Shown here: piece after piece, positions 1-8,691 of the stretch | Layout of the letters: every line of letters starts with the position of its first letter | Numbering within the stretch: the first letter of the stretch is position 1 | Assembly: GCA_030681795.1 (NCBI GenBank) | Contig: JAUXRG010000108.1 | Span: 62,001-126,000 of the forward strand | Source of the DNA: Rubrivivax sp. | GTDB lineage: Bacteria > Pseudomonadota > Gammaproteobacteria > Burkholderiales > Burkholderiaceae_C | DNA length: 64,000 nucleotides | Direction: 5' to 3' | Program-made: the position numbers and the translations under genes | Notes under the pieces: model-generated | Seen by the model: the letters and a program-made list of their open reading frames with translations, nothing else | The model's database searches: none | What the model was told of the DNA's origin: nothing

Positions 1-10
1 GCACCGTCCC

Positions 11-562
11 ATGAGCAAGATCGTCATCGTCTACCACAGTGGTTACGGCCACACCCGCAAGATTGCCGAGGCGGTAGCCGAAGGCAGTGGCGGCACGCTA
101 CTGGCCATCGACGCCGAAGGCAGCATCCCCGAAGCCGGCTGGGAACAGCTGGCCGCGGCCAGGACCATCGTCTTCGGCTCGCCCACCTACATGGGCAGCG
201 TGAGCTGGCAGTTCAAGAAGCTCGCCGACGCCTCCAGCAAGCCCTGGTTCACGCAGCAATGGAAGGACAAACTGGCCGCCGGCTTCACGAACAGCGCGAC
301 GATGAACGGCGACAAGCTGTCGACGCTGCACTACCTGTTCACGCTGAGCCAGCAGCACAGCATGTTGTGGGTGGGCACGGGCATGATGCCGTCCAACGCG
401 AAGGAGTCGACGCGCAACGACCTCAACTTCGTGGGCTCCTCTTCGGGCCTGATGACGACCACGCCGTCCAACGCCTCGGCCGATGAAGTGGTGCCGGGCG
501 ACATTGCCACCGCCAAGGCCTTCGGCCAGCGCGTGGCCGCGGCCACTGCGAAGTTCGCGTAG
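11..562 (+). CDS. Flavodoxin-family NAD(P)H:quinone oxidoreductase-like protein
   Basis: A 183-residue cytosolic protein with the flavodoxin fold. Members of this family bind FMN and pass electrons from NAD(P)H to quinones or similar acceptors. The FMN phosphate loop is visible at residues 7-17 (VYHSGYGHTRK), and a second flavin-contact segment, GSPTYMGSVSW, starts at residue 56, where WrbA proteins carry a GxPT motif. It is a little shorter than WrbA (about 198 residues) and I cannot place it firmly in that subgroup, so no symbol is given. The ATG lies ten bases from the window edge, so the upstream region is invisible. A DUF599 gene follows after 37 bases on the same strand. Confidence 0.85.
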   Translation: MSKIVIVYHSGYGHTRKIAEAVAEGSGGTLLAIDAEGSIPEAGWEQLAAARTIVFGSPTYMGSVSWQFKKLADASSKPWFTQQWKDKLAAGFTNSATMNGDKLSTLHYLFTLSQQHSMLWVGTGMMPSNAKESTRNDLNFVGSSSGLMTTTPSNASADEVVPGDIATAKAFGQRVAAATAKFA

Positions 563-599
563 GTCTGCAACGTGCCGTGCGGGCGCTACAGTCACCCGC

Positions 600-1319
600 A
601 TGGACATCCTGGCTTCTCTCTGGCGCGTGCTGCCCTGGACCGACTGGACGGCGCTCGCAGTGTTCTTCTTGTCCTGGGTCGGCTACGCCCGCTTCGCGCA
701 CCGGCGCGCCACCACCCGGCCCTCGCTGCTGGCGCTGACCAACCGCGAGCGCACGCGCTGGATGCTGCAGACCACCGGGCGCGAGAACCGCGTCGTCGAC
801 GGCGTGGTGGTGCAGAACCTCTCGGCCAGCCCTACGTTCTTCGCCTCGACCACCATCCTCATCATCGGTGGCCTGCTGGCGGTGCTGTCCACCACCGAGA
901 AGGCCAGCGAGATCGTGCGCGAGATCCCCTTCGCGGTGCGCACCTCGGAGCTGGTCTTCGACCTCAAGGTCGTGCTGCTCGCCGCCATCTTCGTCTACGC
1001 CTTCTTCCGCTTCACCTGGAGCCTGCGTCAGTACAGCTTCGGCGCGCTGCTGGTGGCCGCCGCGCCGCCCCATGACCGCTACACCGGGGACGCCGAGCGG
1101 GCGGCCTTCGCCGACCGCGCCGGGCGCGTGATGGGGCTGGCCGCCGAGACCTTCAACGACGGCCTGCGCGCCTACTACATGAGCTTCGCCGCCACGGCCT
1201 GGTTCTTCTCGCCCTGGGCCCTGATGGCGGGCACCGCCGGGGTGGTGTTCATCCTCTACCGGCGCGAGTTCCACTCCGATGTGCTGGCGGTGCTCGCCGC
1301 CGATGGCCCCCCACCCTGA
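600..1319 (+). CDS. DUF599 family integral membrane protein
   Basis: A 239-residue inner-membrane protein resembling the DUF599 family, whose function is unknown. Four hydrophobic segments are visible: near residues 12-28 (starting WTALAVFFLSW), 80-95 (TTILIIGGLLAVLSTT), 120-138 and 198-222. The cytosolic or periplasmic loops are rich in Arg and Glu. The ATG at 600 (MDILASLWRV) is chosen because it begins just before the first membrane segment; the reading frame is open further upstream but that part overlaps the preceding flavodoxin gene. The two genes are close enough to share a transcript. No catalytic motif is apparent. Confidence 0.8.
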   Translation: MDILASLWRVLPWTDWTALAVFFLSWVGYARFAHRRATTRPSLLALTNRERTRWMLQTTGRENRVVDGVVVQNLSASPTFFASTTILIIGGLLAVLSTTEKASEIVREIPFAVRTSELVFDLKVVLLAAIFVYAFFRFTWSLRQYSFGALLVAAAPPHDRYTGDAERAAFADRAGRVMGLAAETFNDGLRAYYMSFAATAWFFSPWALMAGTAGVVFILYRREFHSDVLAVLAADGPPP

Positions 1320-1380
1320 AGCCAGGGCGCCGCAGGCACTACAGTTCCACCTGCACTGTCCACCCACCCGAGGAAGCCCC

Positions 1381-2358
1381 ATGCCCCGTCCCGCCCGCCG
1401 CGCCCTGATCGGGTGCCTGTTGTCCGCCGCCCTGGCCGTCACCGGCGGCACCGCCCTGGCCCAGGGCAAGACCGTGAAGATCCTGGTCGGTTTCCCGGCC
1501 GGCGGCGGCACCGACGCGATCGCCCGCACGCTGGCCGACAAGCTCAAGGACGAGCTCGGTGCCACGGTCATCGTCGAGAACAAGCCCGGCGCCGGCGGCC
1601 AGCTCGCGGCCCAGACGCTGAAAACGGCCCCCGCCGACGGCAGCACGTTCTTCATCTCGCACGACCACACCATCAGCATCCTGCCGCTGGTGTCCAAGCA
1701 ACCGGGCTTCGACCCCGCGCGCGATTTCACCCCGGTGGCCGGCTTCGCCAGCTTCGTCAACGCCTTCGCCGTCTCGCCGGGCACGCCGGCCAGGAGCATG
1801 GCCGAGTACGTGGCCTGGGTGAAGGGCGCCGGCCAGGGCAAGGGCGTGGTGGGCGTGCCGGCGCCGGCGTCCACGCCCGAATTCATGGTCAAGGTGCTGG
1901 CCGAGCACCACCGCCTGGACCTGGTGAGCGCGCCCTACCGCGGCAGCGCGCCGATGATGGGCGACATGCTGGGCAACCAGATCGCCGCCGGCGTGGGCTC
2001 GGTGCCCGACTTCATCGACAACCACAAGGGCGGCCGCATCCGCGTGGTGGCGGTGGGTGGCGCTGCACGCCAGGCGCTGCTGCCCGAGGTGCCCACGCTG
2101 GCCGAGCTGGGCATTGCCGGCTTCGAGGACCTGCCCTACTACGGCTTCTTCGCCCCCGCCGGCACCCCCAAGGCGGCGCTGGACGCCTTCGCCGCGGCGC
2201 TGCGCAAGGTGATCCAGCAGCCCGAGGTGAAAGCGCGGCTGACCGCGCTGGGCCTGGCGGTGGAGTTCATGGACGCCGGCCAGCTGGCGACGCGCGAAAA
2301 GGCCTATGCGAAAAGCTGGGCCGAGATCATCCGCAAGAGCGGGTTCCAGCCGCAGTAG
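1381..2358 (+). CDS. Bug/TctC-family periplasmic solute-binding protein
   Basis: A 325-residue periplasmic receptor of the tripartite tricarboxylate transporter (TctC, or Bug) family, which binds carboxylates or related small molecules. It has a signal peptide with a twin-arginine-free basic start and probable cleavage after residue 27 (TALA). The family hallmark VGFPAGGGTDAIAR follows soon after, and VIVENKPGAGG and the ADGSTFF stretch are also typical. ATG at 1381 is preceded by GAGGAAG, a good ribosome binding site. No TctA or TctB membrane genes are nearby, so this is an orphan receptor, which is very common in Burkholderiales. The ligand cannot be read from sequence. Confidence 0.92.
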   Translation: MPRPARRALIGCLLSAALAVTGGTALAQGKTVKILVGFPAGGGTDAIARTLADKLKDELGATVIVENKPGAGGQLAAQTLKTAPADGSTFFISHDHTISILPLVSKQPGFDPARDFTPVAGFASFVNAFAVSPGTPARSMAEYVAWVKGAGQGKGVVGVPAPASTPEFMVKVLAEHHRLDLVSAPYRGSAPMMGDMLGNQIAAGVGSVPDFIDNHKGGRIRVVAVGGAARQALLPEVPTLAELGIAGFEDLPYYGFFAPAGTPKAALDAFAAALRKVIQQPEVKARLTALGLAVEFMDAGQLATREKAYAKSWAEIIRKSGFQPQ

Positions 2359-2403
2359 GGGCCGCAGGCGACTGCAGGCGCGGCCGGCGGCGGCCGCAGC
2401 GCC

Positions 2404-3429
2404 TCACTTGTGCGCGAGGCGCTCATCGGCCAGCGCCGCACCCTGCGCCAGCGCGCGCAGCTTGGCTTCGGCGACCGCGCGGCTCATGGGCGCCAGGCCG
2501 CAGTTGGTGCAGGCAATGAGGTGCTGCCTGGGCACGAACTGCAGCGCGCGGCCTATGGTGTCGGCGACTTCCTCGGGCGTCTCGATGGCGTCGCTGGCGA
2601 CGTCGATCACGCCCACCATGACGTCCTTGCCCTTGAGCAAGGCCATCAGGTCGGGCGGCACGTGGGAGTGCAAGCACTCCAGGCTGACCTGGTCGATGGA
2701 ACTCCTGGCCAGCGCCGGGAAGACCTTCTCGTACTGGCGCCACTCCTGGCCCAGCGTGTTCTTCCAGTCGATATTGGCCTGGATGCCGTAGCCGTAGCAG
2801 ATGTGCACGGCCGTCGTGCAGGTGAGGCCCTGCGCGGCGCGCTCCAGGGCCTGCACGCCCCAGGTGGCGGCGTCGTCCATGTAGACGTTGAAAGCCGGTT
2901 CGTCGAACTGGATGATGTCCACGCCGTCGGCCTGCAGCGCCAGCGCCTCCTGGTTCAAGAGCTCGGCGAAGGCAAAGGCCATCTTCACGCGGTCGCCGTA
3001 GAAACGGTCGGCCACGGTGTCGACGATGGTCATGGGCCCGGGCAGCGTGAACTTGATCTTGCGCCGGGTGTGGGCGCGCAGGAAGCGCGCTTCGGTCTCG
3101 TGCACGCGGCCCTTGAGCCGCAGCGGCCCCACGACCTGCGGCACCATGGCCTTGTAGCGGTCGGCCCGGATGCCCATCTCGACCTTGTGCTCGAAGTCGA
3201 TGCCCTCCACGCGCTCGAGGAAGCCATGCACGAAGTGCTGGCGGCTCTGCTCGCCGTCGCCGATGACGCTCAGGCCGGCGTCCTCCTGGGCCTTGATCCA
3301 CAGCAGCGTGGCATCCAGCTTGGCCTGGGCCAGCTCGGGGCCCTGGGCTTTCCATTGCGGCCAGAGCTTCTCGGTCTCGGCCAGCCAGGCGGGCTTGGGC
3401 AGGCTGCCGGCAATGGCGGTGTCGAACAT
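2404..3429 (-). CDS. MetE C-terminal-domain-like methionine synthase (core-MetE type)
   Basis: A 341-residue cytosolic protein homologous to the catalytic C-terminal half of cobalamin-independent methionine synthase MetE (normally about 750 residues). The zinc-site elements can be seen: a HIC segment in TTAVHICYGYG, the Glu in SLECLHSH, and the Cys in CTNCGL. The fold elements LPGPMTIVDT and IIQFDEPAFNVY are also characteristic. The folate-binding N-terminal half is absent, so the methyl donor is uncertain; standalone proteins of this kind are known and are called core-MetE. ATG at 3429 is preceded on the sense strand by AGGAG. It converges on the Bug receptor gene with 45 bases between the stops. 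Confidence 0.85.
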   Translation of the reverse strand: MFDTAIAGSLPKPAWLAETEKLWPQWKAQGPELAQAKLDATLLWIKAQEDAGLSVIGDGEQSRQHFVHGFLERVEGIDFEHKVEMGIRADRYKAMVPQVVGPLRLKGRVHETEARFLRAHTRRKIKFTLPGPMTIVDTVADRFYGDRVKMAFAFAELLNQEALALQADGVDIIQFDEPAFNVYMDDAATWGVQALERAAQGLTCTTAVHICYGYGIQANIDWKNTLGQEWRQYEKVFPALARSSIDQVSLECLHSHVPPDLMALLKGKDVMVGVIDVASDAIETPEEVADTIGRALQFVPRQHLIACTNCGLAPMSRAVAEAKLRALAQGAALADERLAHK

Positions 3430-3555
3430 GCGGGGTCTCCTGGTGCGGGGACGTGCAGGTTACCCCAGGCCGCTCAACCCGGAGTGAAGCCGTCGGGCCG
3501 GACCCCTTGGCGCCCGGCGATACTTCGAGCCTTTCTGCGCGGCCCAGACCTGCCC

Positions 3556-5610
3556 ATGTCCACCGACCGCCACCCGTCACCCCTCGAAGCCCTCGGCGCC
3601 ACCGGCCTGCCGGACACCGCACCGCTGCCGTTGCAGCCCGCCGTCACCCGCCTGGGCGGCGAGTCCAAGTCGCTGCTCGCGCTCGCCGTGGACCTGGGCC
3701 ACATCGCCGTCTGGCGGCACGATCTGGCCACCCACCGCGTGCACTGCAACGACCAGGCCTGCCAGGTGCTCGGCATCGAGCCGCGCCCGCAGGGCCTGTC
3801 GCTGGACGAGGTGCGCGCCTTCGTCCACCCCGAGGACTTGCCGCAGGAGCTGGCTTCGGCACAAGCGGCGCTGGCCAGCGACCACCCCACTGACGTCGAG
3901 GCGCGCTACCGGCGCTCGGACGGTTCATGGCGCCACGTGATGACGCGCCGTGTGGTGGAGCGCGACGGCCAGGGCAAGGCGCAGGCTTTCGTGGGTGTCG
4001 CGCTCGACCTCACTGAAAGGCGCAACGTCGAGCTGGCGCTGCGCAGCGCCACCGAGCGGGCGGCGCTGGCCGCGCGTGGCACCGGCCTGGGCACCTGGGA
4101 GCTCGACCTGCAGACCGGCAACGCCATCTGGGACGAGCAGATGTGGACGCTGCGCGGGCGCCCGCCCCAGCCCCGCGCGATGGTGGAGTCCGAGCGCCTG
4201 GCCTGCGTGCATCCCGACGACCTGGAACGCGTGAAGCGCTTCCTCCACGAGACGCAGGTCACCGGCGCGACGGTGGACAAGGAGTTCCGCGTCGTCTGGC
4301 CCGACGGCACGGTGCGCTGGCTGGCCTCGCGCTCGCTGGATCTGCGCGATGAGGCGAGCGGTGCGCGCCGTCGCGTCGGCGTCAACTGGGATATCACCGA
4401 CAAGCACCTGGCCGAGGCGGCAGGCCGCGAGCGCGAGCTGGCCCACCGCCAGAACCTGGCCAAGTCGAAATTCCTCTCCCGCATGAGCCACGAGCTGCGA
4501 ACGCCGCTGAATGCGGTGCTTGGTTTCTCGCAGCTGCTGCTGGTCGACGAGAAGGGTGTCGACGAACCGGCGGCCAACGCGCGGCGCCGCCGCCTGGAGC
4601 AGATTCGCAGCGCCGGGCAGCACCTGCTGAGCCTGATCGACGATGTGCTCGACCTCTCCAGCCTCGAGGGCGGCGAGATGCGCATCACCCTGCAGCCCGT
4701 GCCGCTGCGGGAGCTGGTGGCCGAGACACTGCCCATGCTCGCGCCCTTGTGCGACAAGCATGGGGTGACGGTGCACAGCGGCGAGGTGGGCACCACCGCC
4801 ACGGCGGATGCCACGCGGCTGCGCCAGGTGCTGCTCAACCTGCTGACAAATGCCGTCAAGTACAACCGCGCGGGGGGCACGGTCATCATCGAGTCCCTGC
4901 AGCGTGGCACGGAAGTGCGGATCCGCGTGTCCGACACCGGGCAAGGCATGAGCGAGTCGCAGTTGGCCCATCTGTTCGAGCCCTTCAACCGCCTGGGCCG
5001 CGAAGGCGACGCCAGCGAAGGCACCGGCATCGGGCTGGCCATCGTCAAGGCCCTGGTCGAACACATGGGCGGCACGCTGCACGTGCAAAGCTCCGTTGGC
5101 GAGGGCAGCGTCTTCGAGGTGCGGCTGGCCGCGGCCACGGCGCAGGCCGGCACCCTGCCGTGCGCGGAACAGGCTGCCGGCGAGGGGGCGCTCATCAGCT
5201 CGCAGGCCGCGGCCGAACTCCGAGCACCCGGCCCCGGGCGCCGCCTGCTCTACATCGAAGACAACCCAACCAATGCGCTCATCATCGCCGAGCTCCTGGC
5301 GCGCCGCAGCGACCTGACGCTGGAGGTGGCGGTCGACGGAACCCGCGGCGTCGCGCGGGCCCGGGCGATGTTGCCGGACCTCATCCTGCTGGACATGCAA
5401 CTGCCCGACTTCGACGGCTTCGAGGTCCTGCGCCAGCTGCGCCAGACGCCCACCACCGCGGCCATCCCGTGCATCGCGCTGAGCGCCAACGCCATGCCCG
5501 AGGACATCCAGCGCGCATTGCAAGCGGGCCTGGCCGACTACTGGACCAAGCCGCTGGACTTCGCGGCTTTCATGGCGTCCCTCGAAGCCCGCTTCGGGCC
5601 CGCGCCGTAG
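3556..5610 (+). CDS. PAS-PAS hybrid sensor histidine kinase with C-terminal receiver
   Basis: A 684-residue signalling protein without clear membrane segments, so probably cytosolic. Order of domains: PAS/PAC about residues 40-160, second PAS/PAC about 170-290, HisKA with phosphoacceptor His312 in MSHELRTPLNA, HATPase (ADATRLRQVLLNLLTNA as N box; DTGQGM and GTGIGLAI as G boxes), then a receiver domain with phospho-acceptor Asp613 in LILLDMQLPDFDGF and Lys in WTKPLDF. No DNA-binding output or Hpt domain is present, so it needs partners elsewhere. ATG at 3556 is chosen; an in-frame extension upstream only runs antisense to the methionine synthase gene. The sensed signal is unknown. Confidence 0.92.
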   Translation: MSTDRHPSPLEALGATGLPDTAPLPLQPAVTRLGGESKSLLALAVDLGHIAVWRHDLATHRVHCNDQACQVLGIEPRPQGLSLDEVRAFVHPEDLPQELASAQAALASDHPTDVEARYRRSDGSWRHVMTRRVVERDGQGKAQAFVGVALDLTERRNVELALRSATERAALAARGTGLGTWELDLQTGNAIWDEQMWTLRGRPPQPRAMVESERLACVHPDDLERVKRFLHETQVTGATVDKEFRVVWPDGTVRWLASRSLDLRDEASGARRRVGVNWDITDKHLAEAAGRERELAHRQNLAKSKFLSRMSHELRTPLNAVLGFSQLLLVDEKGVDEPAANARRRRLEQIRSAGQHLLSLIDDVLDLSSLEGGEMRITLQPVPLRELVAETLPMLAPLCDKHGVTVHSGEVGTTATADATRLRQVLLNLLTNAVKYNRAGGTVIIESLQRGTEVRIRVSDTGQGMSESQLAHLFEPFNRLGREGDASEGTGIGLAIVKALVEHMGGTLHVQSSVGEGSVFEVRLAAATAQAGTLPCAEQAAGEGALISSQAAAELRAPGPGRRLLYIEDNPTNALIIAELLARRSDLTLEVAVDGTRGVARARAMLPDLILLDMQLPDFDGFEVLRQLRQTPTTAAIPCIALSANAMPEDIQRALQAGLADYWTKPLDFAAFMASLEARFGPAP

Positions 5611-5623
5611 CAAGCCTGTCGGG

Positions 5624-7744
5624 CTAAGCCGGCACCCTCAGCCCGCGCTTGTCCAGCAGCGGCTCCACGCGGGGTGCGCGGCCGCGGAAGGCGGCGTAGG
5701 CGGCACCGGGCTCCACGCTGTTGCCCGCGGCGTAGATGTGCCGCTTCAGCCGCTCGGCCACGTCCGCATCGAACGGGCTGCCGGCCTCTTCGAAGGCGCC
5801 GTAGCCATCGGCGTCCAGCACTTCTGCCCACAGGTAGACGTAGTAGCCCGCGGCATAGCCGCTGCTCGCGAACAGGTGCTGGAAGTGCACCAGCCGGTGG
5901 TTCAGCCCGACCCCGTGCGGCAGGCCCTCGCGCCGCAGCCATTCGGCCTCCCAGGCGCACAGGTCGGCCGGGGGCTCGGCATCGGGCAGGGAATGCACCA
6001 CCATGTCGACCAGGGCGCTGGCCGCATAGCGCACCGTCTCGTAGGCCTGGCCGAAGCGCCGCGCGCGCTGCAGCCGCTCCACCAGTTCGGCAGGGATGGC
6101 ATCGCCGGTCTTCCAGTGCCGGGCATGGCGCTGCAGCACCTCGGGCTCGGTGATCCAGTGCTCGAAGATCTGCGAGGGCAGCTCGACGAAGTCCCGCAGC
6201 ACCTGCGTGCCCGAGAGGCGCTCGTAGGTCACGCTCGAGAGCAAGCCGTGCAGCCCGTGGCCGAACTCGTGAAACAGCGTGCGCGCATCGTCCAGCGACA
6301 ACAGCGTGGGTTCGGCCTGCGGCCCACCCCCGGCGCGCGCGAAGTTGTTGTTGTTGAGGATCACCGGCAACTGGCCGCCGCCGCCCACGGCATTGCGGCT
6401 CTGCCAGCGCAGCGCGCTCATCCAGGCGCCGCTGCGCTTGTTGGGCCGAGCGAAGTTGTCCTGCAGGAAGATGCCCACGACCTGGCCCGTGGCGTCGCGC
6501 ACCTCGTAGGCGGCGACATCGGGGTGGTACACGGGGAGATCCGGCCGCGCCTCGAAGCTCAAGCCGAACAACCTGTGCGCGCAGTCGAAGGCCGCCTGCA
6601 CCACGCGCTCGAGCGGGAAGTAGGGCCTGACCTCGGCGTCGTCGATGTCGAAGTGCCGGCGGCGGACCTTCTCGGCCCAGTAGCGCCAGTCCCAGGGCTC
6701 GATCTCGGCCCCGGTGCCCTCGGGCGCCGTCGCCTGATTCGTGCCCTCGGGCGCCGTCGCCCGATTCGCACCCTCGGCCGCCATCACCTGTTGCAGGGCC
6801 GCGCGCTCACGCTCGACCGCGGCCAGCGCACGCGGCCAGACCTCGCCCAGCAGTTGCTGCACGGCGCCGCGCGTGCCCGCCATGGTGTCGGTGAGCGCGT
6901 AGTCGGCGTAGCTGGCATGGCCGTGCAGCCGCGCCTGCTCGTTGCGCAGGCGCAGGATGTCGCGCGCGACTTCGCGGTTGTCGTGCTCGCCGGCGCTCTC
7001 GCCGCGGCCGACCCAGGCCCGCCACGCCTGCTCGCGCAGATCGCGCCGCTCGGAGAAGGTGAGGAAGGGCACGATCAGTGAACGCGAGAGGGTGATCACA
7101 GCCCCCGGCACGCCGCGATCGGCGGCGGCCTGGCGTGCGCTGGCGCGCAAGGCCTCGGGCAGCCCCGCGAGATCGGCCTCGCCGTGCAGCGGCAGCTGCC
7201 AGCTCGACTCGTCGTGCAGCACGTTCTGCGCGAAGCGCGTGGTCAGGCCCGCCAGTTGCTGCATCACCTCGGCATAGCGCCGCTGCGGCTCGCTCGCCAT
7301 GCGAGCACCCGCGCGAACGAAGTCCAGGTGCACGCGCTCGAGCAGACGCAGCGCCTCGGGCTGCAGGCCGAGCGTCGAGCGCTCGCGGTGCAGCGCGTCG
7401 ATGCGCCTGAACAGTGCCGCGTCCATGGATACGGCGCTGTGATGCGCAGCCAGCGGTGCAGCCACCTTGCGCTGCACGGCCTGGAGCTCGGGGCTGGTGG
7501 CCGACGCGGTGAGGTTGTAGAACGCCGCGGCCACGCGGGCCAGCCGACGCCCGGCGCGGTCGAAGGCCGCCAGCGTGTTGTCGAAGTCGGGGGCCTCCGG
7601 GTAGCTGGCAATGAGGGCCAGCTCGGCGCGGTGCTGCTGCATGGCCTCGTGCAATGCCGGCTCGACATGCTCGGCGCGGATCTCGCCGAACGGCGGCAGG
7701 CCGTAAGGCGTGTCCCAGTCCTTCAACAAGGGGTTGGCGGTCAT
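5624..7744 (-). CDS. M3-family peptidyl-dipeptidase (Dcp-like zinc metallopeptidase)
   Basis: A 706-residue cytosolic zinc peptidase of the thimet/oligopeptidase M3 family. The catalytic HEFGH motif is at residues 492-496, inside LFHEFGHGLHGLL. The N-terminus (MTANPLLKDWDTPYGLPPF) and the segment GAWMSALRWQ resemble peptidyl-dipeptidase Dcp more than oligopeptidase A, but I keep the call at family level. It would degrade short peptides in the cytosol or periplasmic side; no signal peptide is visible. Around residues 326-343 there is an insertion made of two copies of a nine-residue unit (ATAPEGTN type), encoded by a 27-base tandem repeat. The gene ends 13 bases from the convergent sensor kinase and lies 10 bases downstream of a coiled-coil protein gene. 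Confidence 0.9.
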   Translation of the reverse strand: MTANPLLKDWDTPYGLPPFGEIRAEHVEPALHEAMQQHRAELALIASYPEAPDFDNTLAAFDRAGRRLARVAAAFYNLTASATSPELQAVQRKVAAPLAAHHSAVSMDAALFRRIDALHRERSTLGLQPEALRLLERVHLDFVRAGARMASEPQRRYAEVMQQLAGLTTRFAQNVLHDESSWQLPLHGEADLAGLPEALRASARQAAADRGVPGAVITLSRSLIVPFLTFSERRDLREQAWRAWVGRGESAGEHDNREVARDILRLRNEQARLHGHASYADYALTDTMAGTRGAVQQLLGEVWPRALAAVERERAALQQVMAAEGANRATAPEGTNQATAPEGTGAEIEPWDWRYWAEKVRRRHFDIDDAEVRPYFPLERVVQAAFDCAHRLFGLSFEARPDLPVYHPDVAAYEVRDATGQVVGIFLQDNFARPNKRSGAWMSALRWQSRNAVGGGGQLPVILNNNNFARAGGGPQAEPTLLSLDDARTLFHEFGHGLHGLLSSVTYERLSGTQVLRDFVELPSQIFEHWITEPEVLQRHARHWKTGDAIPAELVERLQRARRFGQAYETVRYAASALVDMVVHSLPDAEPPADLCAWEAEWLRREGLPHGVGLNHRLVHFQHLFASSGYAAGYYVYLWAEVLDADGYGAFEEAGSPFDADVAERLKRHIYAAGNSVEPGAAYAAFRGRAPRVEPLLDKRGLRVPA
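6714..6767. repeat. Two tandem copies of a 27-base unit inside the M3 peptidase gene
   Basis: Bases 6714-6740 and 6741-6767 differ at one position, and a partial third copy follows (CCCTCGG at about 6771). Since 27 is a multiple of three, the repeat adds nine residues per copy to the protein without breaking the frame. It falls in a hydrophilic Glu/Ala/Thr/Pro-rich loop, which is consistent with a tolerated length polymorphism. Confidence 0.85.
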
Positions 7745-7754
7745 GAAGGCCTCT

Positions 7755-8522
7755 TTACTTGCCGCGCCGGATGGCGTTTTCGTCTTCTTCGCGATAGCGG
7801 CGGTCGTGGCAGCTCGAGACCCAGGCCGCACGCTCGGCCTCCAGGCTGCGAGAGGCCTGATTCCACTGCTCGTTGCGCTGGTTCCAGGCGCTCACCCGGG
7901 CTTCCAGCGCCGTGGCCTTGGCGTTGTAGGCGCTCACGGCCTGCTCGCTGGCCGCGGCCAGCTGTGTCCTGGCCGCCTCGAGCTCCTTCTGCAGCTTCTC
8001 GAGTGCCTCGCGCTCACGGTTGAGCTCGGTGCGCTGGCGCTCGGCCTGCGCCCCGGAGCGGTTGGCGGCATTGAAGTCGGCCAACGCCTTGTTCCAGTCC
8101 TCGACCCGCGCCGAGAACGCCTTCAGGCGCACGCTCAGTTCGTCGGCCTGGCGCTTGAAATCGTCCAGCGGCGCGCGCTCGGTGCGCAAGGCCTGCTGGT
8201 CGACGGTGAGGCCCTCTTTTTCCTTGTCCAGCGGCTCACGGCTGGCGCGCAGCTCGGCCAGCCGCGTGCGCACCGATTCCTCCTGGGTCAGGCAGGTGCG
8301 CAATTCGTCCCGGGTGAGCACCGCGCCGGCGCCCGAGCCCGAGCCGAAAGTGATGGTCCGGCTTTCGGCACCCGCGCTGGCCGCCGCTGCCGCAGGCTTG
8401 GCGGGCGCGGCGACCTTGGCCGGTTTGGCGGGTTTGGTCGCCGTCTGGGCCAGGGCCAGCGACGACGCCGCCACGCAAACGCATACGCACAGGAGCTGCT
8501 TCACCTTCATCTTCATCCTCAC
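7755..8522 (-). CDS. Secreted coiled-coil protein of unknown function
   Basis: I do not recognise this 255-residue protein. It begins with a basic stretch and a hydrophobic signal segment containing CVCVCVAASSLALAQ, so it is probably exported to the periplasm with cleavage after ALA. A low-complexity Lys/Pro/Ala linker occupies about residues 29-50. Residues about 70-235 are rich in Glu, Arg, Leu, Gln and Ala with heptad-like spacing, indicating a long coiled coil. The C-terminus has a single Cys (SSCHDRRYREED). Start choice is uncertain because ATG codons occur at residues 1, 3 and 5. It lies 10 bases upstream of the M3 peptidase and is likely co-transcribed with it. Confidence 0.75.
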   Translation of the reverse strand: MRMKMKVKQLLCVCVCVAASSLALAQTATKPAKPAKVAAPAKPAAAAASAGAESRTITFGSGSGAGAVLTRDELRTCLTQEESVRTRLAELRASREPLDKEKEGLTVDQQALRTERAPLDDFKRQADELSVRLKAFSARVEDWNKALADFNAANRSGAQAERQRTELNREREALEKLQKELEAARTQLAAASEQAVSAYNAKATALEARVSAWNQRNEQWNQASRSLEAERAAWVSSCHDRRYREEDENAIRRGK

Positions 8523-8691
8523 GCTCTATGGCCGGCGCGCCGGCAAAAGCTTGAATGATGCCACCCCAGCCTGCCGGCCCCATCGGCCCCATCGGCCTCT
8601 GTGGCACAGTGCTCAGCCTCGCTGCTGCTCAACGCCCACCGCCCATGCCCCAAATTCCATTCGCTGTTCCCGGCCCGACGGGCGGCCTCAC

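Noticed and set aside
423..1892. A 489-codon minus-strand frame opposite the DUF599 and Bug genes
   Set aside because: It is antisense to two supported genes and has no recognisable domain.
2410..3555. In-frame upstream extension of the hybrid kinase reading frame
   Set aside because: It lies antisense to the methionine synthase-like gene and has no PAS or other domain; ATG 3556 gives a complete protein.
3430..3555. Possible SAM or cobalamin riboswitch before the core-MetE gene
   Set aside because: I could not find the conserved boxes of either riboswitch class in this short divergent interval.
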